Source of the DNA: Anseongella ginsenosidimutans
GTDB lineage: Bacteria > Bacteroidota > Bacteroidia > Sphingobacteriales > Sphingobacteriaceae
Assembly (NCBI RefSeq): GCF_008033235.1
Contig: NZ_CP042432.1
Coordinates: forward strand, 744,001-808,000
Direction of reading: 5' to 3'
Length of the DNA stretch: 64,000 nt
This document shows positions 34,311-44,085 of this stretch, piece after piece; the stretch's first letter is position 1, and every line of letters begins with the position of its first letter. A program made the translations under genes and the position numbers. The notes under the pieces were generated by a model, which saw only the letters and a list, made by a program, of their open reading frames with translations, was not told where the DNA came from and searched no databases.

Positions 34311-36091
34311 TTCTGTATCAGCAGGTTATTTTTATTCATTTCATTGCGCATGATGGGCAGGAAGTACGCTTTATCCTCCCAGGAATGCGTTTCGAACGGT
34401 TCATGGGTGACTGTCGGGACGGTGGCCGTGGTATGATCAGGCTGCAGTTCGTAAACGACTTTGGCTACATGAATAGGCTGGTAAGCTTCCGGGCCGATGA
34501 CCCAGCGGCGGACATCATAAAAGCGCTGGTCCTCGAAAGCGAGTTCAATGCGCCTTTCATTGCGGTAGCGTTCGCGCAGGTCCGCTCCTGATTCAGTAAC
34601 AGGGGGAAGGCCGGCTCTTCTGCGGATCTTGTTGATATAGGTCCTGGCTTCCTCTTCTTCCCCAAGCTCAATGCAGGCTTCGGCATAATTCAAAAGTATT
34701 TCTCCATACCTGATGAACCGCCAGGTGACCGCCTGCCTCACATATTGCGCGTCAATGGCCGGATCCACGTACTTGCGGCAATAATAACCGGTGTAAGAAC
34801 CATTCCAGTCTTCTACCGTACTTTTCCGGGTATCTACCCCGTACATTTCCACCATTTTGCCGGCCGCCTCGTCCCAGGTTTGCCAGACGCCGGTCTGCAC
34901 CCTGTTAAAAGGGTCCAGTCCCTTGACGTCGTCCGGGCGCTCTCTCCAGGGAGCCCCGTTATAAAGGATGGTCGCATAGAAACGGGGTTCACGGTTTTGG
35001 TAAGGGCTGGCAGCATGAGCAGGATTTCCCCAGTCGAATTTCGTGCCGTCCGCCATTTCGAAATCATCCACCAGTTCGCCGATAGGTGCGTTTGCGCCCC
35101 AGCCGTGATAGCCGTTGGGACTGGTGTACAGCCCGAAGCGCTGCGCCATAGGAGTGGTGAAGAATTTCACGAAAATATCCTCTTCCGTATGCCTGGACAG
35201 GAAAATCTCCGTGATGTTCCGGGCTACCGAATCGCCGGGACCCGGTTCAGCCTTGTACAGCTTGTACAACCCCAGGTCAATCACCGCTTTGGCGGCGTCC
35301 TTTGCCGCCTGCCAGCGGGCCGTCCTGTCACCGCCGGTATAGCCGATAAGTTCCGGATTGGGGTAATCTGAAAACACGGGCGTATTGTACAGGTCGCTTG
35401 CGGCATACAGCAGCACCCTGGATTTCAGCGCCAGCGCAGCTCCCCTGCTGGCCCGGCCGATATTATCGCCGGTATGCTCATCGGGCAGCAGGCTGGCCGC
35501 CTTATCGCACTCCTCGACGATAAAGTTCACGCATTCTTCGTAGGTGTTCCGCGCAATGTTGAACTCCGCATCCAGGTCATATACCTCAGTAATGATGGGA
35601 ACGCCTCCATAAACGCTGGTGAGGAAGTGGTACAGGTAAGCCCGTAGAAAATGGACCTCGCCGGTCATCCTGTCCCGTTCGGTCTTGCCGTCTACCAGGG
35701 CGTCGCTGAAAGGAACTTCATCGACTTTTTCCAGGAAGATATTGCAATACCGGATGGTCTTGTAAAGATCATCCCACGAGCGGTACCGGGAAACACCCCA
35801 TCCGGGCAGGTTATCGGAAGTGATATCGCTGTTATTGAAATTGAAAGCAGCGCTGTTGCCGCGGTAATGCGCCTCGTCCACGTAATTGGCCTTCATTCTC
35901 CCGTCGGTAAGCGGTTCGTCCAGGCGGTAATAGATCTGGTTAATAAAGGTTTCCACCAGTGCCGGGTCGTTCCAGACGGCCGTTTCGGAAAATTCCGTAG
36001 AAGGCTCGGTTTCCAGGAAATCCTCGCTGCAGGAAATTAGCAGCAAAACCGACATTATCAATATTGAATATTTGTTGATCAAAGCTTTCAT
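34298..36091 (-). CDS. SusD/RagB-family nutrient-binding lipoprotein
   Basis: A 597-residue surface lipoprotein (SVLLLISCSEDFLETEPS, Cys at about residue 21). N-terminal TPR-like helices (VHFLRAYLYHFLTSVYGGVPII) and the RagB C-terminal signatures (RYGEILLNYAEACIELGEEEEA; RYRNERRIELAFEDQRFYDVRRW) are all present. It begins 11 bases after the end of the disrupted susC gene and is the last gene of an operon-like run ECF sigma, FecR, SusC, SusD. No enzymes accompany this pair in the window, so its substrate cannot be guessed. Confidence 0.93.
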   Translation of the reverse strand: MKALINKYSILIMSVLLLISCSEDFLETEPSTEFSETAVWNDPALVETFINQIYYRLDEPLTDGRMKANYVDEAHYRGNSAAFNFNNSDITSDNLPGWGVSRYRSWDDLYKTIRYCNIFLEKVDEVPFSDALVDGKTERDRMTGEVHFLRAYLYHFLTSVYGGVPIITEVYDLDAEFNIARNTYEECVNFIVEECDKAASLLPDEHTGDNIGRASRGAALALKSRVLLYAASDLYNTPVFSDYPNPELIGYTGGDRTARWQAAKDAAKAVIDLGLYKLYKAEPGPGDSVARNITEIFLSRHTEEDIFVKFFTTPMAQRFGLYTSPNGYHGWGANAPIGELVDDFEMADGTKFDWGNPAHAASPYQNREPRFYATILYNGAPWRERPDDVKGLDPFNRVQTGVWQTWDEAAGKMVEMYGVDTRKSTVEDWNGSYTGYYCRKYVDPAIDAQYVRQAVTWRFIRYGEILLNYAEACIELGEEEEARTYINKIRRRAGLPPVTESGADLRERYRNERRIELAFEDQRFYDVRRWVIGPEAYQPIHVAKVVYELQPDHTTATVPTVTHEPFETHSWEDKAYFLPIMRNEMNKNNLLIQNPGY

Positions 36092-36102
36092 ACTCCAGTA
36101 CG

Positions 36103-39100
36103 TTAAAAGGTTAATGTCACGCCGAAATTATAGACCTTATTAAGCGGGTAGGCCACCGCCGAGGTTGATTCCGGGTCAAAGTCCTCCACCCCGGTGAAAG
36201 TGAGCAGGTTCAGCCCGGTGAAGTAAATGCTGGCCGCGCTCATGTGCAGGCTTTCACAGAGTGAGGCAGGCAGATTATAGCCCAGCTCAAAACTCTTCAG
36301 CCTGACGTAATCGGAACTCTGCAGCCAGTAAGTGTTGTCATTCGACCTCCAGTACTCGCTGTAACGGTTCCATATCCTGGGCTGGTCCGCATCGGGGTTC
36401 TCAGGAGTCCATCTTCCTTCCACATCGCGCGCCAGGAAATTTCCAACCTCTCCCTGCATTTCATAGTAATCATTCCTTACCGCGCCGGCGGCCCATTGGA
36501 AAAATATGGAGCTGTAGAAATTCTTGTAAGCCAGGTCAATATTAAAACCGCCTGTTTGCGTGGGCAGGTCCGTTTTGTAAATACGCACCCGGTCAAGACC
36601 GTTGATCTCGCCGTCCTGGTTTACATCCTCGAAGATCACGTCTCCGGGCCGGGCGCCGGTCCAGTGGGGATAAGCGTCTACGGCAGCCTGGTCACGGAAT
36701 ATGCCTATTGCTTTGTAATAAAGATTCGTATTCATTGGATGACCGGTGGATTGCTGGTATTCGGGCACTCCGGGTGTCTCATCCCAAAACTTTATCCGGT
36801 TCTTGTTGAAGTTGATATTGGCTGAAACCTCGTAATGAAGATCTCCCGCCTTGTTCCGGTAGCCAAGCTGGAATTCCGCGCCCTGGTTCACCACTTCCCC
36901 GATATTCTCGCTGGGCAGCGTGAGCCCGCTGGAAGCCGGTACGGAAGCACTTCGCCGCCACAGGATATCCTCCCGGACATTATAGAAATAATCCGCCGAA
37001 AAGGAGACCTTGCTGTTGAACAATTCCCCGTCAAAGCCAATGTTCGACTGGTTGGCCACTTCCCAGGTCACATTCCGGTTGGGAATACGCAGTTCGCCAA
37101 GGATTTTTGATTCCACATCCCCGTTGAAGACATAGATCTCGTTAGCGCCCGCTTCATAGCCGTAGCTGGCCATATACTGGTAGGTGTCTATCCGGTCATT
37201 CCCCGTCTGCCCCCAGGACCCCCTGATCTTTAAATGGCTGACAACGGGGCGGATACCTTCCCAGAAATTTTCCTCGGAGATCCTCCAGCCGAGCGAGACG
37301 CCGGGGAAGAACCCGAACCGCTTTTCCCTGGGGAAGATAAAGGAACCGTCGTACCTCCATACGAATTCGAAGAGGTACTTGCTTTTGAAATCATAATTTA
37401 CGCGGCCGAAGTAATTGAGCCTGGCTTCTTCGCTGGCCTGGCCGGAATTGGTTTTATCGGCATCGCCGCCGGCGAATAGCTGGTCAATGGCTTCGGAAAC
37501 GAAATGTTTGCGGAAAGCGGAGAAGATCATGGACTCGCCCGAGATCCTTTCCGTACCGGCCAGGAACTTGAAATTATGCATCCCGCCAAAGTTCCGCTCA
37601 TAGTTGAGCAGGGCGTTCAGGGTCAGGCGGTCGGCATCCTCCATTTCCTGGGTCAGTTCAGGATTGGTGAAGCCTTTCTGCCCTTCCACCAGGACAGGCT
37701 GACCGTTCTCATCGACGCTTTCCCTGTCCCAGGAATACAGGAACCAGGGCGTGCGCCAAAGCTTATCGTTATCCATTTGCCGGTCAAACGCTACGTTCCC
37801 GGAAAGGGACAGCCCTTCGATCCAGGGAAGCTTCACGTCCAGCTTCGCCCTGGTCATCAGGTTAGTGGTCTTATTGCGGTCGTACCCGGTCTGATTGGTG
37901 GTGACTACCACGGGATTATTGCCATACTCGATATCGGGGCCGTTCATGCCATTGGGCCAGTAGGCATGCATGTGAGGCTTACCCCTCCTTAGCATGGTGA
38001 AAATATCCGAGGCCGAACGGGTAGGATAATTTCGGTACTGCTCCCGGCCTGATACGTCAATGCTGTACCTTACGTTATCCGAAACTTTTCCGTCAAGGTT
38101 CACCCGGAAGTTCATTTGCTTGTAATTGGTCGCGCTGTTCTTATATATGGCGTCCTGGAACTGGGTCCCTGCGGAAATAAAATAAGAAAGGTATTCCTGC
38201 CCTCCGCTGATGGTCAGGTTGGCCGAACGCTGGGGGGCTGCATCGCGAAAGGTTTCCGCGTACCAGTCCGTGTTCGGATAAAGCCAGGGGTCGGTCCCTT
38301 CGCGGTAATTCTGGATCTCTTCTTCGGAATACTTGGGAGCCTGCCCGGCATATTCTCCGATCTCGTTCAGCATTTCCAGGTAGGTCGCCGCATCGATACT
38401 TTCGGGAAGCACCGTGGGCGTACTCAACCCTTCATTATAATTCAGGCTGATCTGCGGCTTTCCCAATCTGCCTCTTTTGGTTGTTACCAGGATAACCCCG
38501 TTGGCCGCCTGAGCCCCGTAAATAGCGGCCGACGCGTCCTTCAGTACGGTAATGCTCTCGATATCGGCGGCATTCAGCCGTTCCAGGCCGCGGTTTGCGA
38601 TGCCGTCCACCACGATCAGCGGGGAATTGTCACCCAGCGTGTTGGCCCCCTGATGCGAAACGTTGAGCCGTCGCTCCCCGGTTCTCCGGAACGGGTAACG
38701 GCCACCAGCCCGGGCAGCCGCCCGACCATGGCATTGGAAAGATTGATTGCCGGGGCGGACCGGAGTTCTTCACCGCTGACATTGCTGATGGATCCCGTAA
38801 TCGTGGCCGCCTTCTGCGTGCCGTAACCCACTACTACCACCTCGTCAAGGGAAGCGACATCCGGCTCCAGGCTCACGTTGATAACTTCCCGCCCGTCCAC
38901 CGGCTCCTCCAGGTTCTTAAACCCAATGAAGGTGAATACCAGCAGGCCTTGCCCGGGAAGATTTTCCAGTGTGTATCTTCCCTCGGAGTCGGTGGAAGTT
39001 CCGTTCGTGGTTCCCTTCAGCTGAACGCTTACGCCGGGAAGCGGGTCCCCGGCAATATCCGTGACCCGGCCCGATACCTGCTGCTGGAAGATCTCCGGGC

Positions 39101-39539
39101 CGGCGGGCATACCGGACGGCGACAGGGCGGTCCGAAGGATACTCAATTCGTTCCTGGCCCCTTTTACCGGGAGCAGCATTTTTCGCAACACCACAAAGTC
39201 CTTTTCCATTACCGCGTAGCTGATTTCCAGGGGGGCAAGGAGGCGGGAAAGGATAACTCCTGCCTTTACGCCTTCATAACTCATCGGCGGGGCCTGCACA
39301 TTATCGAAGAGATTGTTTACGTACACAAAGTGTACCCCGGTTTTTGTTTCAATAGCGCTAAGTACCTCTTCCATGGAAGTGCCTGGCAACTCGATAGAGA
39401 TCTTTTTATCCAGGACCTTCTGGGCATTCAGGCCGTGGGCGTGAAGGATGCACGCGCCGGTGAGCAGGAAAATAAGCTGGATAAATGTGAAGCGCATAAG
39501 GGCTATGAGCAACGTTGCTCCATAAGAATTACATTTCAT
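36103..39539 (-). pseudogene. SusC/RagA TonB-dependent transporter with STN domain, split by a frameshift
   Basis: Two abutting frames form one receptor of about 1145 residues. The upstream frame (39539 to 38616) has a signal peptide, an STN/secretin-N domain that receives the FecR signal, a carboxypeptidase-regulatory-like domain and the DEVVVVGYGTQKAATITG box. It then breaks after GSTFRIRG. The downstream frame (38613 to 36103) resumes exactly at the plug motif VVDGIANRGLERLNAADIES and ends with the barrel (FGVTLTF). The break maps to a run of five C at 38646-38650; six would restore RGANTLGDNSPLIVVDG. Everything else looks intact. The break is either a recent loss of function or a sequencing error. 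Confidence 0.9.
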
Positions 39540-39593
39540 ACATTTGTATAGGTTTGGTTAAATAATCGCATATAGACTGAACCTTAATTACTT

Positions 39594-39619
39594 GCCGGGA
39601 ATGCGTCAACATTCCCGGC
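39594..39619. terminator. Stem-loop between fecR and susC
   Basis: A perfect 10-bp inverted repeat GCCGGGAATG / CATTCCCGGC with a six-base loop lies 23 bases after the fecR stop and 55 bases before the susC start. On the plus strand it is followed by TTATTTATTTT; on the minus strand the T-run is poor. It may terminate or attenuate transcripts from the sigma/fecR pair before susC. Confidence 0.5.
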
Positions 39620-39641
39620 TTATTTATTTTACATTCGTTTT

Positions 39642-40619
39642 TTATTTACATCCGCCTCCTTCGAAATGAACGATCCTTTCTTCCTGTTTGTAGGTAATCC
39701 CCACAGACCTCGTGAGTAGTTTAAGCGTGTAATCCAAACCCTGGTCGGTCATATTCGCCGTAAAACGGCAGGAAGCATACCGGTTCAGATCGCCCCTGAT
39801 ATCTACGTCGAACTTTTGTTCTATCCTTGCCACCACCAGGCTGAAAGGGGTATTCCTGAAATTCATATCGTAGCCCGTACCCGCCGCATAGCTTGTGCTT
39901 TCCTCCCTACTGAGCCGTTTAACCGCCGGAACATCGCCGGTCAGAAGCTTTTCATCGGGAAGTACGATCTGCGTCCCAAATGAGGGGTTGGCATCCTTTC
40001 TTCCCACTTTCACTTTCCCGGTGAGAACCGCAAGCTGCATATCGCGCCGGTTGTCCGATTCCTTTATGTAAAAGCTGGTTCCCATCACAGTAGCCGTATA
40101 ATCCCCCACCGATACCGTAAAGGGGTGAAGCGAGTCTTTCGCCACTTCAAATAAGCCTTCCCCCGAAAGGGATACCCTGCGCCCGCCGCTGAAGGAAGCG
40201 GGGTATTTTAATGTCGCCCCCGGCCTGAGCCAGATAATGCTACCGTCCGGCAGCATGGCTTTTTCTATCTCCGCACCGGCATCAACCATGACGATACGGG
40301 TAAAAGGAAAGGTGCTGAAACGGTTCTGTGTCCACCAAAAGGAAAAGGAAGTCAAAAATGCCACACAAGCCGCGCCCGCCAGGTAGCGGTACAGGTTCCG
40401 CATCTTTCCTTTCTCTGCCGGAAATTCGCCCCGCTGTATGGAATCGTAAAGGCGTTCCCGCAGCGCTTCCGGGGTTTCATCCTGCAGCATCTCCGGTTCA
40501 GCATCGTCGAATGAAGCGTACCATTGCTCAAATTCGGCCATTTCCCCGGCTGTGATGGTACCATCCATCCATTTCCTGGCCAGTATCGCCATATGGTCCG
40601 CCTGATTGTTTGCCGGCAT
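39642..40619 (-). CDS. FecR-family anti-sigma regulator
   Basis: A 325-residue inner-membrane protein from the Met at 40619; the longer frame to 40655 adds 12 doubtful residues. A cytosolic N-terminal segment (about 80 residues, ILARKWMDGTITAGEMAEFEQW) is followed by one membrane helix near 85-100. The periplasmic FecR domain has the signature VMVDAGAEIEKAMLPDGSII and VSLSGEGLFEV. The C-terminal STN-contacting domain (FSLVVARIEQKFDVDI) comes last. It relays the ligand-occupied state of the STN-bearing SusC to the ECF sigma factor encoded 91 bases upstream. The arrangement sigma, fecR, susC, susD is the standard Bacteroidota trans-envelope switch. Confidence 0.92.
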   Translation of the reverse strand: MPANNQADHMAILARKWMDGTITAGEMAEFEQWYASFDDAEPEMLQDETPEALRERLYDSIQRGEFPAEKGKMRNLYRYLAGAACVAFLTSFSFWWTQNRFSTFPFTRIVMVDAGAEIEKAMLPDGSIIWLRPGATLKYPASFSGGRRVSLSGEGLFEVAKDSLHPFTVSVGDYTATVMGTSFYIKESDNRRDMQLAVLTGKVKVGRKDANPSFGTQIVLPDEKLLTGDVPAVKRLSREESTSYAAGTGYDMNFRNTPFSLVVARIEQKFDVDIRGDLNRYASCRFTANMTDQGLDYTLKLLTRSVGITYKQEERIVHFEGGGCK

Positions 40620-40710
40620 TAACTTCCCTTTATTGCTAAGCCAGCCGAAGGCCACAATACCCTTGCTCCAAATCGAAAAAAAATAAAATAATTTGAAATA
40701 AACCGGAATA

Positions 40711-41247
40711 CTATCCGAAGACGGAACGAAGCGCTTTCAAGGCACGGCTAAGGTGTCCTTCGACGGTTTTAATGGAAATGTTCAGCTCTTCGGCAATCTG
40801 CCGGTTGCTGAATCCCTGTTCGCGGCTGAGGCGGTAGACGATGCTGCACTTTGCGGGAAGGGTCTGAATGGTTGTTTCCAGCCGCCTCCGAAGCTCGTCG
40901 AAATCCAGCTGCCGGAGCATATCCTGGTCGGCTTCGGAATAACGCAGCTCCAGGTGCTGCCGGTAAGCCGCTGCATGAGCGCGTTTTGCGAAGCGGTTGA
41001 TCACCTCGAATTTCACGGCGACGGCCAGGTAGTTTTCGAAACCGCCTTTCAGCGACAGGGTTTCGCGCCTGCGCCATAGCTTGCAGAAAACATCCTGGAC
41101 AATTTCCTCCGCTTCCCAGGTATTGTCCAGGCGCTTGCGGGCCACTACGTATAGCTTGTCCCAATATTTCTCATACAAATAACGAAATGCTTCATGATCA
41201 TTTTCGCGAAGTCCGTTAAGCAACTCCGTATCACAGAAGGTTTTCAC
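40711..41247 (-). CDS. ECF sigma factor of the FecR-linked Bacteroidota type
   Basis: A 178-residue sigma factor. Region 2 is at about 15-85 (EAEEIVQDVFCKLWRRRETL). Region 4 is at about 115-170 (LPAKCSIVYRLSREQGFSNR followed by the ISIKTVEGHLSRALKAL recognition helix). Start and length fit the FecI-like group that controls susC/susD operons. It is upstream of fecR on the minus strand. The 160 bases between it and the 3' end of the EEP-family gene hold its promoter, which I could not define. Confidence 0.93.
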   Translation of the reverse strand: MKTFCDTELLNGLRENDHEAFRYLYEKYWDKLYVVARKRLDNTWEAEEIVQDVFCKLWRRRETLSLKGGFENYLAVAVKFEVINRFAKRAHAAAYRQHLELRYSEADQDMLRQLDFDELRRRLETTIQTLPAKCSIVYRLSREQGFSNRQIAEELNISIKTVEGHLSRALKALRSVFG

Positions 41248-41407
41248 TAGAGTTCGTTCTGGTCGTAGAAGCTAAGTTAGTATTTGTTTTCAGAACTTTA
41301 AGCGCAATTTTTTTGAATTAACCGAAAAATGATCCACGGTTAACGGCCTCCGTGCCAGGACGGAACATGCTTGACTGCTCAGCGTGTTTAGTGTTGTGAT
41401 CGCAACA

Positions 41408-42268
41408 CTAGCGCATCTCCAGCTCGACTACTACCGGGAAATGGTCGGAAGGGAAATGGCCTTTATAGCTCCCGGTCAGGATCCCGAAACGATTGGCTGT
41501 GAACTTTTTATTGATAAAAATATGGTCAATGCGCCTGTCATGACCGGTGTTGTTGAAATTGAACTGGTTAAAGGTTCCGTTTGGCGCCATACGGATGGGC
41601 GCCAGCTCGTACGTATCTTCCAGGAAACCTGATCCGGCGATCAGCTTGTAATTGGGATGGTCCTGGTCAAAGTTAAAATCCCCGGACAGGATCACCGGCG
41701 CGTTCCCGGCGATCTCGCGGATCTTCTCAAGCACCAGCAGGGTGCTGTTTTTCCTGGCTTCCTGCCCTTTGTGGTCCATGTGCAGGTTAAAATAGAAAAA
41801 CTCTTTTTTTGATTCGTTATCCCTGAACTTGCCCCAGGTGCAGATCCGGTTCAGTGCTGCGTCCCAGCCTTTGCTGGGCGTTTCCGGAGTTTCAGAAAGC
41901 CAGAACGTAGCGTGATCCAGCAGCTTGAAGCGGTCCTTTTTATAGAATATCGGAGAATACTCTCCGCCTGTTTTCCCGTCTTTCCTTCCTACGCCTATAC
42001 GGTCATAGGCTTCCAGCTGCCCGTCCAGGTCTATAAGTTGGCTTTCAAGGGCTTCCTGTACCCCCATAAGGTCAAAATCGAAAAACAACACCTGAGAAGT
42101 TATGACCGGGAGGCGGCTTTCCCAGCCGTCGCCTTTTTCGGCATCGCCTTCATTGGCATAACGGATATTATAGGAAGCTACGGTCAGTTCCTGCCCGATG
42201 GAAAGAAGCGGCAGCGTTATTATAAGGATCAGTAATGAAGTTATTTTTTTCAGGCTCATCTTACTCAT
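41408..42268 (-). CDS. Secreted endonuclease/exonuclease/phosphatase (EEP) family protein
   Basis: A 286-residue protein with a signal peptide (SLLILIITLPLLSIGQ). The EEP catalytic motifs appear in order: SYNIRY (metal Asn), GVQEAL (metal Glu), SGDFNFDQ (Asp, Asn), HDRRIDHIF and SDHFPVVVEL (His). Family members cut phosphodiester or phosphomonoester bonds in nucleic acids, inositol phosphates or sphingolipids. This short secreted form is frequent in Bacteroidota. It starts 25 bases after the SusD gene on the same strand, so it probably belongs to that uptake operon and acts on its phosphorylated substrate outside the cell. Confidence 0.88.
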   Translation of the reverse strand: MSKMSLKKITSLLILIITLPLLSIGQELTVASYNIRYANEGDAEKGDGWESRLPVITSQVLFFDFDLMGVQEALESQLIDLDGQLEAYDRIGVGRKDGKTGGEYSPIFYKKDRFKLLDHATFWLSETPETPSKGWDAALNRICTWGKFRDNESKKEFFYFNLHMDHKGQEARKNSTLLVLEKIREIAGNAPVILSGDFNFDQDHPNYKLIAGSGFLEDTYELAPIRMAPNGTFNQFNFNNTGHDRRIDHIFINKKFTANRFGILTGSYKGHFPSDHFPVVVELEMR

Positions 42269-42293
42269 TTTAAAAGTTCAAATATATTAGTCA

Positions 42294-44074
42294 TTATTCC
42301 CAGCCCGGGTTTTGACCCAGTTCGGGGTTGTCCTCCAGGTCGGCTTCCGGGATGGGGTAAAGATAATGTTTTTCATCCCATTCCCTCGGAAGGTTTTCCA
42401 GCCAGGTGATCTCTCCCCGGGTGCCTTGAGAGAGCTGCTGGGGATTGACGCCCCCGCTGATGGTAGGGGCTACGTTGATATAGGTCACACCAGGCGCAGG
42501 AGTGGAAGGCGGTGCCTGTACGAAGGAAACATCCATGTCGCCGTCCTCGTTCAGATCCATAGGCGTGTTCAGGGCCGGCACATAGAAGCCGTTCCATGGC
42601 AATTCCATCAACTCCCCTTTTTTCCAGCGTACCAGGTCATAAAAGCGGAAGCCCTCGAGGGCCAGTTCAATTGCCCGCTCCCTGCGAACCTCCAGCAGGA
42701 CCGGATCTGATATTTCAGGGAAATAATTCGCCTGCAGGTAGGGATCGGCAGTTACCGGAAGCGTATTCAGCCCGCCGGTAATGCCGGCCCGGCCCCGTAA
42801 AACGCCAATGGTCAGCTGCCAGTCCTCATTGTTCATCAGGCCCTGTTCTGCCCGCGCTTCGGCATAATTCAGCAGTACTTCGGCATATCGGATAATACTG
42901 ATGGAATTGTCGTTCCGCGTGCCGCCGTCATAATACGTGTCGTCCAGGGTCCATTTGATTGGCTGGTAGCCGGTATAGGTGTAGGAAAATACGGGGGAGC
43001 AGGCTCTTCCACCCCGCCGTTTATTCGTTTGTAATCGCCCATGCGAATGGTCTGGCTCAGGCGCAGGTCCCTGTTCTTCACCTCCTCGGGAAAGGTCATG
43101 GTCTCATGGCCGGGAACATTGGTAAAGGGAGTGCCGTCGCGGTTCAGGTAGGTATTGATAAAGGTCCGCGTAAAGCTCACCCTGGACCCGTAAGTGGAGC
43201 TGGTCCACCACCAATTGGCATCATTGAAAACGCTCAGGGAAGGATCGGCCACCGCAGACAGCATCACTTCGCTGGCAACAGGGGCCTTGCTGATGAACAC
43301 CTGGCGGTAAGAGCTTTCCGGCCCCACGCCTTCGTACAAGCTAAAACCGGAATTGTCCATGACAAATTTCGCCGCTTCTTCAGCTTCTTTCAGCCAGGTT
43401 CCGGCAGTAGACCCCAGGTCGTAGTTTGTATGGTATTTCCGGAAGGTCCCTTCGAAGAGGCAAACCCTTGATTTAAAGGCATAGGCGACGAAAGTGGTAA
43501 TGAGACTGCGGGTCTCGTCTTCCGTTGTGCGGATATTTTCGCAGGCATAATCCAGGTCTGCCAGGACGGAATCCATTACCAGCGTCCTGGGGTCGCGGCT
43601 GCTGAACAGGCCGGGATCATCCACACTCATGGCTTTGCTGATCCAGGGCACATCCCCGAATCGCTTTACTTTTTCGAAATAAAACCAGGCGCGGAAAAAC
43701 CGGGCCAGGCCAATGTAATGACGGCGTGTTTCCTCAGGGATGGCCGGATTGGTGCAGTTCTCAATGAAATAATTGAGGTTCCGAAGGCCTTCCCAATCCC
43801 AGCCCGAACTTTGCCGGGCGTCAAACGCACCAGGACGGATAAAATCCGGGACCTGGGTACGGGCCGCGTAATCGGCCAGTGCGTCCCCGCGGTGAATATC
43901 GTTTCCGCTGGGAAGAATATCATAGAAGGAAATGGAATATAGCTCCAGGCCGTTTTCGCTTCCGAATACGGCATCTTTTGTGGCAGTGTCTTCCGGCACC
44001 TGGTCCAGTTTCTCACAGGACACGAGGCATCCTGCCAGCAGGACAAGGTATAAAGGGTATCTTCTATTTTTCAT
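42294..44074 (-). pseudogene. SusD/RagB lipoprotein gene split by a frameshift
   Basis: The first frame (44074 to 42869, 401 residues) has a lipobox (LVLLAGCLVSC), the TPR-like helices (ARFFRAWFYFEKVKRFGDVPWI) and runs to GGVEEPAPP, then drifts out of frame. The second (42836 to 42294) resumes with the RagB C-terminal part (RERAIELALEGFRFYDLVRW). Reading the intervening bases in the second frame gives SYTYTGYQPIKWTLDDTYY and IIRYAEVLLNYAEARAEQG, the expected SusD sequence. The break is at a run of five G at 42993-42997; six would restore a protein of about 593 residues. It pairs with the intact SusC gene 11 bases upstream. Confidence 0.9.
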
Positions 44075-44085
44075 AATACGGATAA

